Assembly: GCA_948144175.1 (NCBI GenBank)
Contig: CANXME010000814.1
Location: 1 to 64,000, forward strand
Source of the DNA: Closterium sp. NIES-65
Taxonomy: Eukaryota; Streptophyta; Zygnematophyceae; Desmidiales; Closteriaceae
DNA: 64,000 nucleotides
Reading direction: 5' to 3'
Shown here: piece by piece, positions 28,364-39,569 of the stretch
Layout: each line of letters begins with the position of its first letter
How positions within the stretch are numbered: position 1 is the stretch's first letter
Translations under genes and position numbers: made by a program
Notes under the pieces: model-generated
Database searches by the model: none
Told to the model about the DNA's origin: nothing
The model's input: the letters and a program-made list of their open reading frames with translations, nothing else

Positions 28364-29697
28364 GTGGACCTGGACGTGGAGGACATGGACGTGGACGTGG
28401 ACGTGGACGTGGACGTGGACGTAGAAATGGACGTGGACGTGGACGTGGACGTTGACGCGGACGTGGACGTGGACGTGGACGTCGACGTGGACGTGGACCT
28501 GGACGTTGACGTGGATCTGGACGAGGACGTGGACGTGGACGTGGAGGACATGGACGTGGACGTGGACGTGGACGTAGAAATGGACGTGGACGTGGACGTG
28601 GACGTGGACGTGGACCTGGACCTGGACCTGGACGTTGACGTGCACGTGGACGTGGACATGGACGTGGACGTGGAGGACATGGACGTGGACGTGGACGTGG
28701 ACGTTGACGTGGACGTGGACGTGGACGTGGACATGGACGTGGACGTGGACGTGGACGTGGACGTGGACGTGGACCTCGACATGGACGTGCACGTGGAGGT
28801 GGACCTGGACGTGGATGTGGACGTGGACCTGGACGTTGACGTGCACGTGGACGTGGACCTAGACGTGGACGTGGACGTGGACGTGGACCTGGACGTGGAC
28901 GTGGACGTGGAGGACATGGACGTGGACGTGGACGTGGACGTGGACGAGGACGAGGACGTGGACGTGGACATGGACGTGGACGTGGACGTGGACGAGGACG
29001 TGGACGAGGACGTGGACGTGGACGTGGACGTGGACGTTGACGTGGACGTGGACCTGGACCTGGACGTTGACGTGCACGTGGACGTGGACGTGGACGTGGA
29101 GGACATGGACGTGGACGTGGACGTGGACGTTGACGTGGACGTGGACGTGGACGTGGACATGGACGTGGACGTGGACGTGGACGTGGACGTGGACGTGGAC
29201 ATGGACGTGGAACTGGACGTGGACGTGGACGTGGACGTGGACGTGGACGTGGACCTGGACCTGGACCTGGACGTTGACGTGCACGTGGACGTGGACGTGG
29301 ACGTGGACGTGGACGTGGAGGACATGGACGTGGACGTGGACGTTGACGTGGACGTGGACGTGGACGTGGACGAGGAGGAGGACAAGGACGTGGAAGTGAA
29401 CGTGGACGTGGATGTGGACGTGGACGTGGACGTGGACATGGACGTACACGTGAACGTGGACGTGGACGTGGACATGGACGTGGACGTGGACGTGGACGTG
29501 GACATGGTCGTGGACGTGGACGTGGACGTGGACGTGGACATGGACGTGGACGTGGACGTGGAGGTGGACGTGGACGTGGTCATGGACGTGGACGTGGACG
29601 TGGACGTGGACGTGGACGTGGACGTGGACGTGGACGTGGACATGGACGTGGACGTGGACGTGGACGTGGACGTGGACATGGACGTGGACGTGGACGT

Positions 29698-29870
29698 AGA
29701 CATGGACATGGTCGTGGACATGGACATGGACGTGGACATGGACATGGTCGTGGACATGGACATGGTCGTGGACGTGGACGTGGACATGGACATGGTCGTG
29801 GACATGGACATGGTCGTGGACATGGACATGGACGTGGACATGGACGTGGACATGGACATGGTCGTGGACG
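29698..29870 (+). repeat. 18-bp trimer sub-repeat inside the hexamer array
   Basis: Units of GGTCGTGGACATGGACAT, that is three hexamer variants in fixed order, are repeated several times with short interruptions. It is a local amplification of a trimeric combination. Confidence 0.65.
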
Positions 29871-30349
29871 TGGACGTGGACGTGGACATGGACGTTGACG
29901 TGGACATGGACGTGGTCATGGACGTGGACGTGGACGTGGACATAGACGTGGACGTTGACGTGGACATAGATGTGGACTTGGACATAGATGTGGTCGTGGT
30001 CGTTGACGTGGACGTGGACGTGGTCATGGACGTGTATATGGACGTGGACGTGGAGGATGTGGACGTGGAGGACGTGGAGGACGTGGACGTGGACGTGGAG
30101 GACGTGGACGTGGACGTGGACGTAGACGTGGTCGTGGACGTGGACGTTGACGTGGACGTGGACGTGGTCGTGGACGTGGAGGACTTGGACGTTGACATGG
30201 ACGTGGACGTGGACGTGGACGTGGACATGGTCGTGGACGTGGAGGTGGACGTGGACATGGACGTGGATGTGGACGTGGACGTGGAAGTGGACATGGACGT
30301 GGACATGGATGTGGACGTGGACGTGGACGTGGACGTGGACGTCGACGTG

Positions 30350-31570
30350 GAGCTTGCGTGGTCGAGGAGCGTGCCTGGTCCATGGGCTTGCGTGATCCAG
30401 GAGCTTGCCTGGTCCAGGAGCTTGCTTGGTCCAGAAGCTTGCCTGGTCCAGGAGCTTGCCTTGTCTAGGAGCTTGCCTGGTCCAGGAGCTTGCCTCGTCC
30501 AAGAGCTTGCGTGGTCGAGGAGCTTACCTGGTCCAGGAGCTTGCCTCGTCGAAGAGCTTGCCTTATCAAGGAGCTTGCCTGGTCCAAGAGCTTTCCTGGT
30601 CCAGGAGCGTGCCTGATCTAGGAGCTTGCTTGGACAAGGAGCTTGCCTGATCCAAAAGCTTGCCTTGTCCAAGAGCTTGCCTGGTCCAGGAGCTTGCTTG
30701 GTCCAAGAGCTTGCTCGGTCCAAGCTTGCCTAGTCCAGTAGCATGCCTAGTCTAAGAGCTTGCCTGGTCGAGGAGGTTGCCTCGTCAAGGAGCTTGCCTG
30801 GACCAGGAGCTGGCCTGGTCCAAAAGCGTGCCTGAAGCTAAAATGCGCCTGGTCCATGAGCTTGCCTGGTCCAGGAGCTTGCCTGGTCCAGGAGCGTGCC
30901 TGGTCCAGGAGCTTGCCTGGTCCAGGAGCGTGCCTGGTCCAGGTGCTTGCCTGGTCCACGAGCTAGCCTTGTCCAAGAGCTTGTCTGGTCCAGGAGCGTC
31001 CTTGGTCGAGGAGCTTCCCTGGTCGAGGAGCTTGCCTGGTCGAAGAGCTTGCCTGGTCCTGGAGCTTCACTGGTCCAAGAGCTTGCCAGGTACAAGAGCT
31101 TGTCAGGTCCAGGTGCATGCCGGGACCAAGAGCTTGCCTGGTCCAGGAGCTTGCCTCATCAAGGAGCTTGCCTGGTCCAGGAGCTGGCCTGGTCCTGGAG
31201 CGTGCCTGGTCTTGGAATGTGTCTTGTCTAGGAGCGTGCCTAGTCCATGAGCTTGCCTCGTCTAGGAGCGTGCCTGGTCAAGGAGCTTGCCTGGTCCACG
31301 AGCTTGCCTGGTCCAAGAGCTTGCCTGGTCCAAGAGCTTGCCTGGTCCAAGAGCTTGCCTAGTCCACAAGCTTGCCTAGTCCAAGAGCTTGCCTCGTCAA
31401 GGAGCTTGCCTGGTTCAGGAGCTGGCCTCGTCTAGGAACGTGCCTGGTCCTGGAATGTGTCTGGTCCAGGAGAGTGCCTAGTCCATAAGCTTGCCTCGTC
31501 TAGGAGCTTGCCTGGTCCAGGAGCTTGCCTGGTCCTGGAGCTTGCCTGATCCTGGAGCTTGCCTGGTCCA
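30350..31570 (+). repeat. 17-bp satellite array, segment 1 (GGTCCAGGAGCTTGCCT)
   Basis: About 72 units of GGTCCAGGAGCTTGCCT with common variants CCAAGAGC, TCTAGGAGC, GCGTGCC and TCGAGG. Each unit together with the start of the next contains CCAGG-AGCTTG-CCTGG, 5-bp inverted arms around a 6-bp centre. The unit has no stop codon, so long meaningless frames result. It starts at a direct junction with the hexamer array sharing GTGGA. Confidence 0.95.
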
Positions 31571-33821
31571 AGGCAAGCTAACGGAGCAAGAAAGCTCCAG
31601 GACAGGGCAGGCTCCTGGACCAGGCACGCTCCTGGAACAGGCAAGCTCCTGGACCAGGCAAAGCTCCTGGACCAGGCAAGCTCTTTGACCAGGCAAGCTC
31701 CTGGACTAGGCAAGCTCCTGGACCAGGCACGCTCCTGGACCCGGCAAGCTCCTAGACCGGGCAAGCTCTTGGACCAGGCAAGCTCCTGGTCCACGCAAAC
31801 TCGTGGACCAGGCACGCTCCTGGACCAGGCAAGATCTTGGACGAGGCAAGCTCCTGGACCAGGCAAGCTCCTAGACCAGGCAAGCTCCTGGACCACGAAC
31901 GCTCCTGGACCTGGCAAGCTCCTAGACCAGGCAAGATCTTGGACGAGGCAAGCTCCTAGACCAGGCAAGCTCCTGGATCAGGCAAGCTCCTCGACCAGGC
32001 ACGCTCCTGGACCAGGCAAGCTCCTAGACCAGGCAAGGTCCTGGACCAGGCAAGCTCCTAGACCAGGCAAGCTCGTGGACCAGCCATGCTCTTGGACCAG
32101 CCAAGCTCTTGGACAGGGCATGCTCCTAAACCACGAAAGCTCTTGGACCAGGCAAGCTCTTGGACCAGGCAAGCTCCTGGACCAGCCAAGCTCCCGGACC
32201 ATGCAACCTCGTGGACCAGGCACGGTCCTGGACCAGGCAAGATCCTAGACCAGGCAAGCTCCTGGACCAGGCAAGCTCCTGGACCAGGCAAGCTCGTGGA
32301 CCGGGCAAGCTCGTGGACCAGGCAAGCTCCTTGACCTGGCAAGCTCCTAGACCAGGCACGCTCCTGGACCAGGCAAGCTCCTAGACCAGGCAAGCTCCTG
32401 GACCAGGCAAGCTCTTGGACCAGGCACGCTCTTGGACCAGGCAAGCTCTTGGACCAGGTAGGCTTCATGACCGGGCAGGCTGCTGAACAAGGCAAGCTCC
32501 TGGACCAGGCAAGATCCTAGTCCAGCCAAGCTCATGGACCACGCAAGCTCCTGGACCAGGAACGCTCGTTGACCAGGCACGCTCTTGGACCAGGCAAGCT
32601 CCTAGACCAGGCAAGGTCCTGGACCAGGCAAACTCCTGGACCAGGCAAGCTCATGGACCGGGCACGCTCTGGACCAGGCAAGCTCCTGGACCAGGCAAGC
32701 TCCTAAACCACGCAAGCTCTTAGACCGGGCAAGCTCGTGGAACACGCAAGCTCGTGGACCAGGCAGGCTCCTGGACCAGGCAAGCTCCTAGACCAGGCAA
32801 GCTCCTAGACCAGGCAAGCTCTTGGACCAGGCACGCTCTTGGACCAGGCAGGCTTCTCGACCAAGCAAGCTCCTGGACCACGCAAGCTCCTGGACCAGGC
32901 AAGCTCGAGGACCAGGCGGGCTCCTGGACCAGGCAAGCTCCTGGACCAAGCAAGCTCCTGGACCAAGCAAGCTCTTGGACCAGGCACGCTCTTGGACCAG
33001 GCAAGCTCTTGGACCACGCAAGCTCCTGGACCAGGCACGCTCGTGGACCAGGCACGCTCCTAGCCTAGGCACGCTCCTGGAACAGGCAACCTCATGGACC
33101 AAGCACGCTCCTTGACCAGGCAAGCTCCTGGACGAGGCAAGCTCCTAGACCATGCAAGCTCTTGGACCAAGCACGCTCCTGGACCAGGCAAGCTCTTGGA
33201 CCAGGCACGCTTCTCGACCAAGCAAGCTCCTGGACCAGGCAAGCTCCTGGACGACGCAAGCTCTTCGACCAGGCAGTTATCTAGACCAAGCAAGCTCCTG
33301 GACCTGGCAAGCTCCTGGACCACGCAAGCTTCTGGACAAGGCAAGCTCCCGGACCAGGCAATATCTTGGACCAGGCAAACTCCCGGCCCAAGGAAGCTCC
33401 TGGACCAAGCAAGCTCTTGGACCGGGCACGCTCCTGGACCAGGCAAGTTCCTAGACGAGGCAAGCTCCTGGACCAGGCAGGCTCCTTGACCTTGCAAGCT
33501 CCTGGACTTGGCAAGCTCCTGTACCAGGCACGCTCCTGGACCAGGCAAGCTCCTAGACTAGGCAAGCTCCTCGACCACGCAAGCTCTTGGACCAGACAAG
33601 CTCCTGGACCGGGCAAGCTCCTGGACCAGTCAAGCTAACGGACCATGAAAGCTCCTGGACAAGGAAAGCTCCTGGACTAGGCAAGCTTCCGGACCAGGCA
33701 CGCTCTTGGACCAGGCAAGCTCCTAGACCAGGCAAGCTCCTAGACTAGGCAAGCTCCTGGACCAGGCAAGCTCCTAGACCACGCAAGCTCTTGGACCAGG
33801 CAAGCTCTTGGACAAGGCAAG
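31571..33821 (-). repeat. 17-bp satellite array, segment 2, inverted
   Basis: The same monomer reads as AGGCAAGCTCCTGGACC here, so this 2.25-kb block (about 132 units) is in the opposite orientation. Its left edge is AGCTTGCCT-GGTCCA-AGGCAAGCT (31556-31579). Its right edge is the perfect 14-bp palindrome AGGCAAGCTTGCCT (33815-33828). Confidence 0.95.
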
Positions 33822-34699
33822 CTTGCCTGGTCCAAGAGCGTGCCTGGTCCAAGAGCTTGCGTGGTCCAGGAGCTTGCCTGGTCTAGGAGCTTGCCTGGTC
33901 CAGGAGCGTGCCTGATCTAGGAGCTTGCCTGGTCAAGGAGCTTGCCTGGTCCAAGAGCTTGCCTGGTCCAGGAGCGTGCCTGGTCCAAGAGCTTGCCTGG
34001 TCCAGGAGCTTTCATGGTCCAAGAGCTTGCTTGGTCCAGAAGCCTGCCTGGTCCAAGAGCTTGCCTGGTCCCGGAGCGTGTCTGGGTTAAGAGCTTGCCT
34101 GGTCTAGGAGCTTGCGTGGTCGAGGAGCTTGCCTGGTCCAGGAGCTTGCCTGGTCCAGGAGCTTGCCTTGTCCAAGAGCTTGCCTGGTCCAAGAGCTTGC
34201 GTGGTCTAGGAGCTTGCCTGGTCCAGGAGCTTGCCTAGTCTAGGAGCTTGCCTGGTCTAGGAGCTTGCCTGGTCCAAGAGCGTGCCTGGTCATGAAGCTT
34301 GCCTGGTCCAGGAGCTTGCCTGGTCTAGGAGCTTGCATGGTCCAGGAGCGTGCCTGGTCCAGGAGCTTGCCTGGTCCAGGAGCTATCCTGGTCCAGGAGC
34401 TTGCCTGGTCAAGGAGCTTGCCTGGTCTAGGAGCTTGCCTTCTGTTCCAAGAGCTTGCTTGGTCCAGAAGCCTGCCTGGTCCAAGAGCTTGCGTGGTCCA
34501 GGAGCTTGCGTGGTCCAGGAGCTTGCCTGGTCAAGGAGCTTGCCTGGTCCAGGAGCTTGCCTCGTCCAAGAGCTTGCCTGGTCCAGAAGCTTGCCTGGTC
34601 CAGGAGCTTGCCTAGTCCAGCAGCTTGCCTGGTCTAGGAGCTTGCCTTGTCTAGGACCTTGCTTGGTCCAAGCGCGTTCCTGGTCCACGAGTTTGCCTG

Positions 34700-35420
34700 G
34701 TCCAGAAGCTTGCCTGGTCCAGGAGCTTGCCTGTTCCACGAGCGTGCCTGGTTCAGGAGCTTGCCTGGTCCAAGAGCTTGCATGGTCCAGGAGCTTGCGT
34801 GGTCCAAGAGCTTGCCTGGTCAAGGAGCTTGCCTGGTCGAGGAGCTTGCCTGGTCCAAGAGCTTGCCTGGTCTAGGAGCTTGCCTGGTCTAGGAGCTTGC
34901 CTAGTCCAGCAGTTTGCCTGGTCTAGGAGCTTGCCTGGTCTAGGAGCTTGCCTGGTCCAGGAGCGTTCCTGGTCCACGAGTTTGCCTGGTCCAAAAGCTT
35001 GCCTCGTCCTGGAGCGTTCCTGTGCCAAGAGCTTGCTTGGTCCAGAAGCCTGCTTGGTCCAAGAGCTTGCCTGGTCCAGGAGTGTGCCTGGTCCAAGAGC
35101 TTGCGTGGTCCAGGAGCTTGCGTGGTCCAGGAGCTTGCCTGGTCAAGGAGCTTGCTTGGTCTAGGAGCTTGCCTGGTCCAAGAGCTTGCCTGGTCCAGGA
35201 GCTTGCCTGGTCCAGGAGCTTGCCTAGTCCAGCAGCTTGCCTGGTCTAGGAGCTTGCCTGGTCTAGGAGCTTGCCTGGTCCAGGAGCGTTCCTGGTCCAC
35301 GAGTTTGCCTGGTCCACAAGCTTGCCTGGTCCAGGAGCGTTCCTGTGCCAAGAGCTTGCTTGGTCCAGAAGCCTGCCTGGTCCAAGAGCTTGCCTGGTCC
35401 AGGAGCGTGCCTGGTCCAAG
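34700..35420 (+). repeat. 323-bp (19-unit) tandem duplication in the 17-bp array
   Basis: The rare string TCCTGTGCCA recurs at 35018 and 35341, exactly 323 bp apart (19 x 17). The surrounding order of variant units (GGAGCGTTCCTGGTCCACG, TAGTCCAGCAGC and others) is the same in both copies, so the period is an integral number of monomers. Confidence 0.75.
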
Positions 35421-35639
35421 AGCTTGCGTGGTCCATGAGCTTGCGTTGTCCAGGAGCTTGCCTGGTCAAGGAGCTTGCCCGGACTAGGAGCTTGCCTGGT
35501 CCAAGAGCTTGCCTGGTCCAGGAGCTTGCCTGGTCCAGGAGCTTGCCTAGTCCAGAAGCTTGCCTGGTCTAGGAGCTTGCCTGGTCTAGGAGCTTGCCTA
35601 GTCCAGGAGCGTTCCTGGTCCACGAGTTTGCCTGGTCCA

Positions 35640-38600
35640 GAAGCTTGCCTAGTCCAGGAGCTTGCCTGTTCCACGAGCGTGCCTTGTTCAAGAGCTTGCC
35701 TTGTCCAGGAGCTTTCTTGGTCCGTTAGCTTGCCTGGTCCAGGAGCTTGCCTGGTCCTGGAGCTTTCTTGGTCCAAGAGCTTGCGTGGTCCAAGAGCTTG
35801 CCTGGTCCAAGAGCTTGCCTGGTCCACGAGTTTGCCTGGTCCAGAAGCTTGCCTAGGCCAGGAGCTTGCCTGGTCTAGGAGCTTGCATGGTCCAGGAGAG
35901 TGCCTGGTCCAGGAGCTTGCCTGGTCCAGGAGCTATCGTGGTCCAGGAGCTTGCCTGGTCAAGGAGCTTGCCTGGTCCACGAGCTTTCCTGGTCCAAGAG
36001 GTTGCCTGGTCCAAGAGCTTGCCTGGTCCACGAGCTTGCCTGGTCCAGGAGCGTGCCTGATCCACGAGCTTGCCTGGTCCAAGAGCTTGCCTGGTCCAGG
36101 AGCGTGCCTGGTCCAATAGCTTGCCTCCTCCAGGAGCTTGCCTGGTCCAAGAGCTTGCCTGGTCCAAGAGCTTGCTTTGTCCAGAAGCTTGCCTGGTCCA
36201 AGAGCTTGCCTGGTCCAGGAGCGTGCCTGGGTTAAGAGCTTGCCTGGTCCAGGAGCTTGCGTGGTCGAGGAGCTTGCCTGATCCAGGAGCTTGCCAGGTC
36301 CAGGAGCTTGCCTGGTCCAGGAGCTTGCCTGATCAAGGATATTGCGTGGTCTAGGAGCTTGTCAAGTCCAAGAGCTTGCTTGGTCCTGAAGCTTGCCTGG
36401 TCCAGAAGCTTGCCTGGTCCAGGAGCTTGCGTGGTCAAGGAGCTTGCCTAGTCCACGAGATTGCGTGGTCTAGGAGCTTGCCTGGTCCACAAGCCTGCTT
36501 GGTCCAAGAGCTTGCCTGGTCCACGAGCGTGCACGGTCCAGGAGCGTGCCTGGTCCAGGAGCTAGCCTGGTCCATGAGCTTGCCTGGTCCAAGAGCTTGC
36601 TTGGTCCAGAAGCCTGCCTGGTCCAAGAGCTTGCCTGGTCCAGGAGCGTGCCTGGTCTAAGAGCTTGCGTGGTCAAGGAGCTTGCGTGGTCCAGGAGCTT
36701 GCCTAGTCCAGGAGCTTGCCTGGTCTAGGAGCCTGCCTAGTCCAAGAGCTTGCTTGGTCCAAGAACTTTCGTGGTCCAGGAGCTTGCCTGGTCCAGGACC
36801 TTGCCTTGTCTAGGAGCTTGCCTGGTCTAGGAGCTTGTCTGGTCCAGGAGCAAGCCTGGTCCACGAGTTTGCCTGGTCCACAAGCTTGCCTGGTCTAGGA
36901 GCTTGCCTGGTCTAGGAGCTTGCATGGTCCAGGAGCGTGCCTGGTCCAGGAGCGTGCCAGGTCCTAGAGCTTGCCTGGTCCAAGATCTTGCTTTGTCCAA
37001 GAGCGTGCCTGGTCCAAGAGCTTGCCTGGTCCTGAAGTTTGCCTCGTCCAGGAGCTTGCCTGGTCCAGGAGCTTGCCTGGTCCAGGAGCTTGCCTGGTCT
37101 AGAAGCTTGCCTGGTCTAGGAGCTTGTCTGGTTTAGGAGCTTGCCTGGTCTAGGAGCGTGCTTGGTCCAGGAGCGTGCTTGGTCTAGGAGCTTGCCTAGT
37201 CCGCGAGCTTGCCTGGTCCAGGAGCGTGCCTGGTCCAAGAGCTTGCGTGGTCCAGGAGCTTGCATTGTCCAGGAGCTTGCCTGGTCAAGGAGCTTGCCTG
37301 GACTAGGAGCTTGCCTGTTCCAAGAGCTTGCCTGGTCCAGGAGCTTGCCTGGTCCAGGAGCTTGCCTAGTCCAGAAGCTTGCCTGGTCTAGGAGCTTGCC
37401 TGGTCTAGGAGCTTGCCTGGTTCAGGAGTGTTCCTGGTCCACGAGTTTGCCTGGTCCAGAAGCTTGCCTGGTCTAGGAGCTTGCCTGTTCCACGAGCGTG
37501 CCTGGTCCAAGAGCTTGCCTTGTCCAGGAGCTTTCTTGGTCCGTTAGCTTGCCTGGTCCTGGAGCTTTATTGGTCCAAGAGCTTGCCTGGTCCAAGAGCT
37601 TGCGTGGTCCAAGAGCTTGCCTGGTCCAAGAGCTTGCCTGGTCCACGAGTTTGCCTGGTCCAGAAGCTTGCCTAGGCCAGGAGATTGCCTGGTCTAGGAG
37701 CTTGCATGGTCCAGGAGCGTGCCTGGTCCAGGAGCTTGCCTGGTCCAGGAGCTATCCTGGTCCAGGAGCTTGCCTGGTCAAGGAGCTTGCCTGGTCCACG
37801 AGCTTGCCTTCTGTACCAAGAGCTTGCTTGGTCCAGAAGCCTGCCTGCTCCAAGAGCTTGCCTGGTCCAGGGGCGTGCCTGGTCCAAGAGCTTGCGTGGT
37901 CCAGGAGCTTGCCTAGTCCATGAGCTATCCACAAGTTTGCCTGGTCCAGAAGCTTGCCTGGTCCAGGAGCTTGCCTGTTCCACGAGCGCGCCTGGTCCAG
38001 GAGCTTTCTTGGTCCGTTAGCTTGCCTGGTCTAGGAGCTTGCCTGGTCCACGATCTTTCCTGGTCCAAGAGGTTGCCTGGTCCAAGAGCTTGCCTGGTCC
38101 AAGAGCTTGCCTGGTCCAGGAGCTTGCCTGATCCACGAGCTTGCCTGGTCCAAGAGCTTGCCTGGTCCAGGAGCGTGCCTGGTCCAATAGCTTGCCTCCT
38201 CCAGGAGCTTGCCTGGTCCAAGAGCTTGCCTGGTCCAAGAGCTTGCTTTGTCCAGAAGCTTGCCTGGTCCAAGAGCTTGCCTGGTCCAGGAGCGTGCCTG
38301 GGTTAAGAGCTTGCCTGGTCCAGGAGCTTGCGTGGTCAAGGAGCTTGCCTGATCCAGGAGCTTGCCAGGTCCAGGAGCTTGCCTGGTCCAGGAGCTTGCC
38401 TGGTCAAGGATATTGCGTGGTCTAGGAGCTTGTCAAGTCCAAGAGCTTGCTTGGTCCTGAAGCTTGCCTGGTCCAGAAGCTTGCCTGGTCCAGGAGATTG
38501 CGTGGTCAAGGAGCTTGCCTAGTCCACGAGATTGCCTGGTCTAGGAGCTTGCCTGGTCCACAAGCCTGCTTGGTCCAAGAGCTTGCCTGGTCCACGAGCG

Positions 38601-39120
38601 TGCACGGTCCAGGAGCGTGCCTGGTCCAGGAGCTAGCCTGGTCCATGAGCTTGCCTGGTCCAAGAGCTTGCTTGGTCCAGAAGCCTGCCTGGTCCAAGAG
38701 CTTGCCTGGTCCAGGAGCGTGCCTGGTCTAAGAGCTTGCGTGGTCCAGGAGCTTGCGTGGTCCAGGAGCTTGCCTTGTCCAGGAGCTTGCCTGGTCTAGG
38801 AGCCTGCCTAGTCCAAGAGCTTGCCTGGTCCAAGAACTTTCGTGGTCCAGAGCTTGCCTGGTCCAGGACCTTGCCTGGTCTAGGAGCTTGCCTGGTCCAG
38901 GAGCTTGCCTGGTCCAGGAGCATGCCTGGTCCACGAGTTTGCCTGGTCCACAAGCTTGCCTGGTCTAGGAGCTTGCCTGGTCTAGGAGCTTGCATGGTCC
39001 AGGAGCGTGCCTGGTCCAGGAGCGTGCCTGGTCCTAGAGCTTGCCTGGTCCAAGATCTTGCTTTGTCCAAGAGCGTGCCTGGTCCAAGAGCTTGCCTGGT
39101 CCTGAAGTTTGCCTCGTCCT
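35640..39120 (+). repeat. tandem segmental duplication of about 1.8-2.07 kb in the 17-bp array
   Basis: The order of variant units from about 35.64 to 37.05 kb is repeated at about 37.46-39.12 kb. The offset is 1,819 bp (107 units) at first, then 2,071 bp from about 36.0 kb, indicating an insertion or deletion of about 250 bp between the copies. Shared rare units include CAATAGCTTGCCTCCTCC, AAGGATATTGCG and CACGAGCGTGCACGG. Confidence 0.7.
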
Positions 39121-39569
39121 GGAGCTTGCCTGGTCCAGGAGCTTGCCTGATCCATGAGCTTGCCTGGTCCTGGAGCTTGCGTGGTCCAGGAGCTTGCCTG
39201 GTCCACGAGCTTGCCTCGTCTAGGAGCTTGCCTGTTCCAGGAGCGTGCCTGGTCCAGGAGCTTGCCAGGTCAAGGAGCTTGCTTGATCTAGGAGCTTTCC
39301 TGGTCTAGGAGCATTCCTGGTTCAAGAGCTCGCCTGGTCCAGGAGCTTGCGTGGTCAAGGAGCTTGCATGTTCCAGGAGCTTGCCCGGTCCAGGAGCTTG
39401 CGTGGTCCAAGAGCTTGCCTGGTCCACGAGCGTGACTGGTCCAAGAGCTCGCTTGGGCCAGAAGCTTGCTTGCTGCAGGAGCTTGCCTGGTCCAGGAGCT
39501 TGCCATGTCCAAGAGCTTGCCTGGTCCAGGAGCATGCGTGGTCCAGGAGCTTGCCTGGTCTAGGAGGTT

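Larger units (their letters stand above)
21974..30349 (-). repeat. hexamer satellite, GTGGAC orientation
   Basis: About 8.4 kb of GTGGAC/ATGGAC units, the reverse complement of the preceding segment. Scattered variants include GTAGAAATGG, GACCTGGAC, GACGAGGAC and GTGCAC. Kilobase-scale repetition is shown by rare landmarks: GATGGCAC recurs at 22342, 25176 and 28356, and GGACAAGG at 23192, 25654, 26164 and 27197. Translation gives endless VD, GR or TW dipeptides in every frame, so it is not coding. Near 29.70-29.87 kb the hexamers condense into an 18-bp trimer. The array ends by running from GACGTGG straight into AGCTTGCGTGGTC of the 17-bp satellite. Confidence 0.95.

Noticed and set aside
21214..30349. 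Long VD, GR, TW, HV and ST dipeptide-repeat proteins
   Set aside because: They are translations of the hexamer in its six phases. Open frames exist simultaneously on both strands.
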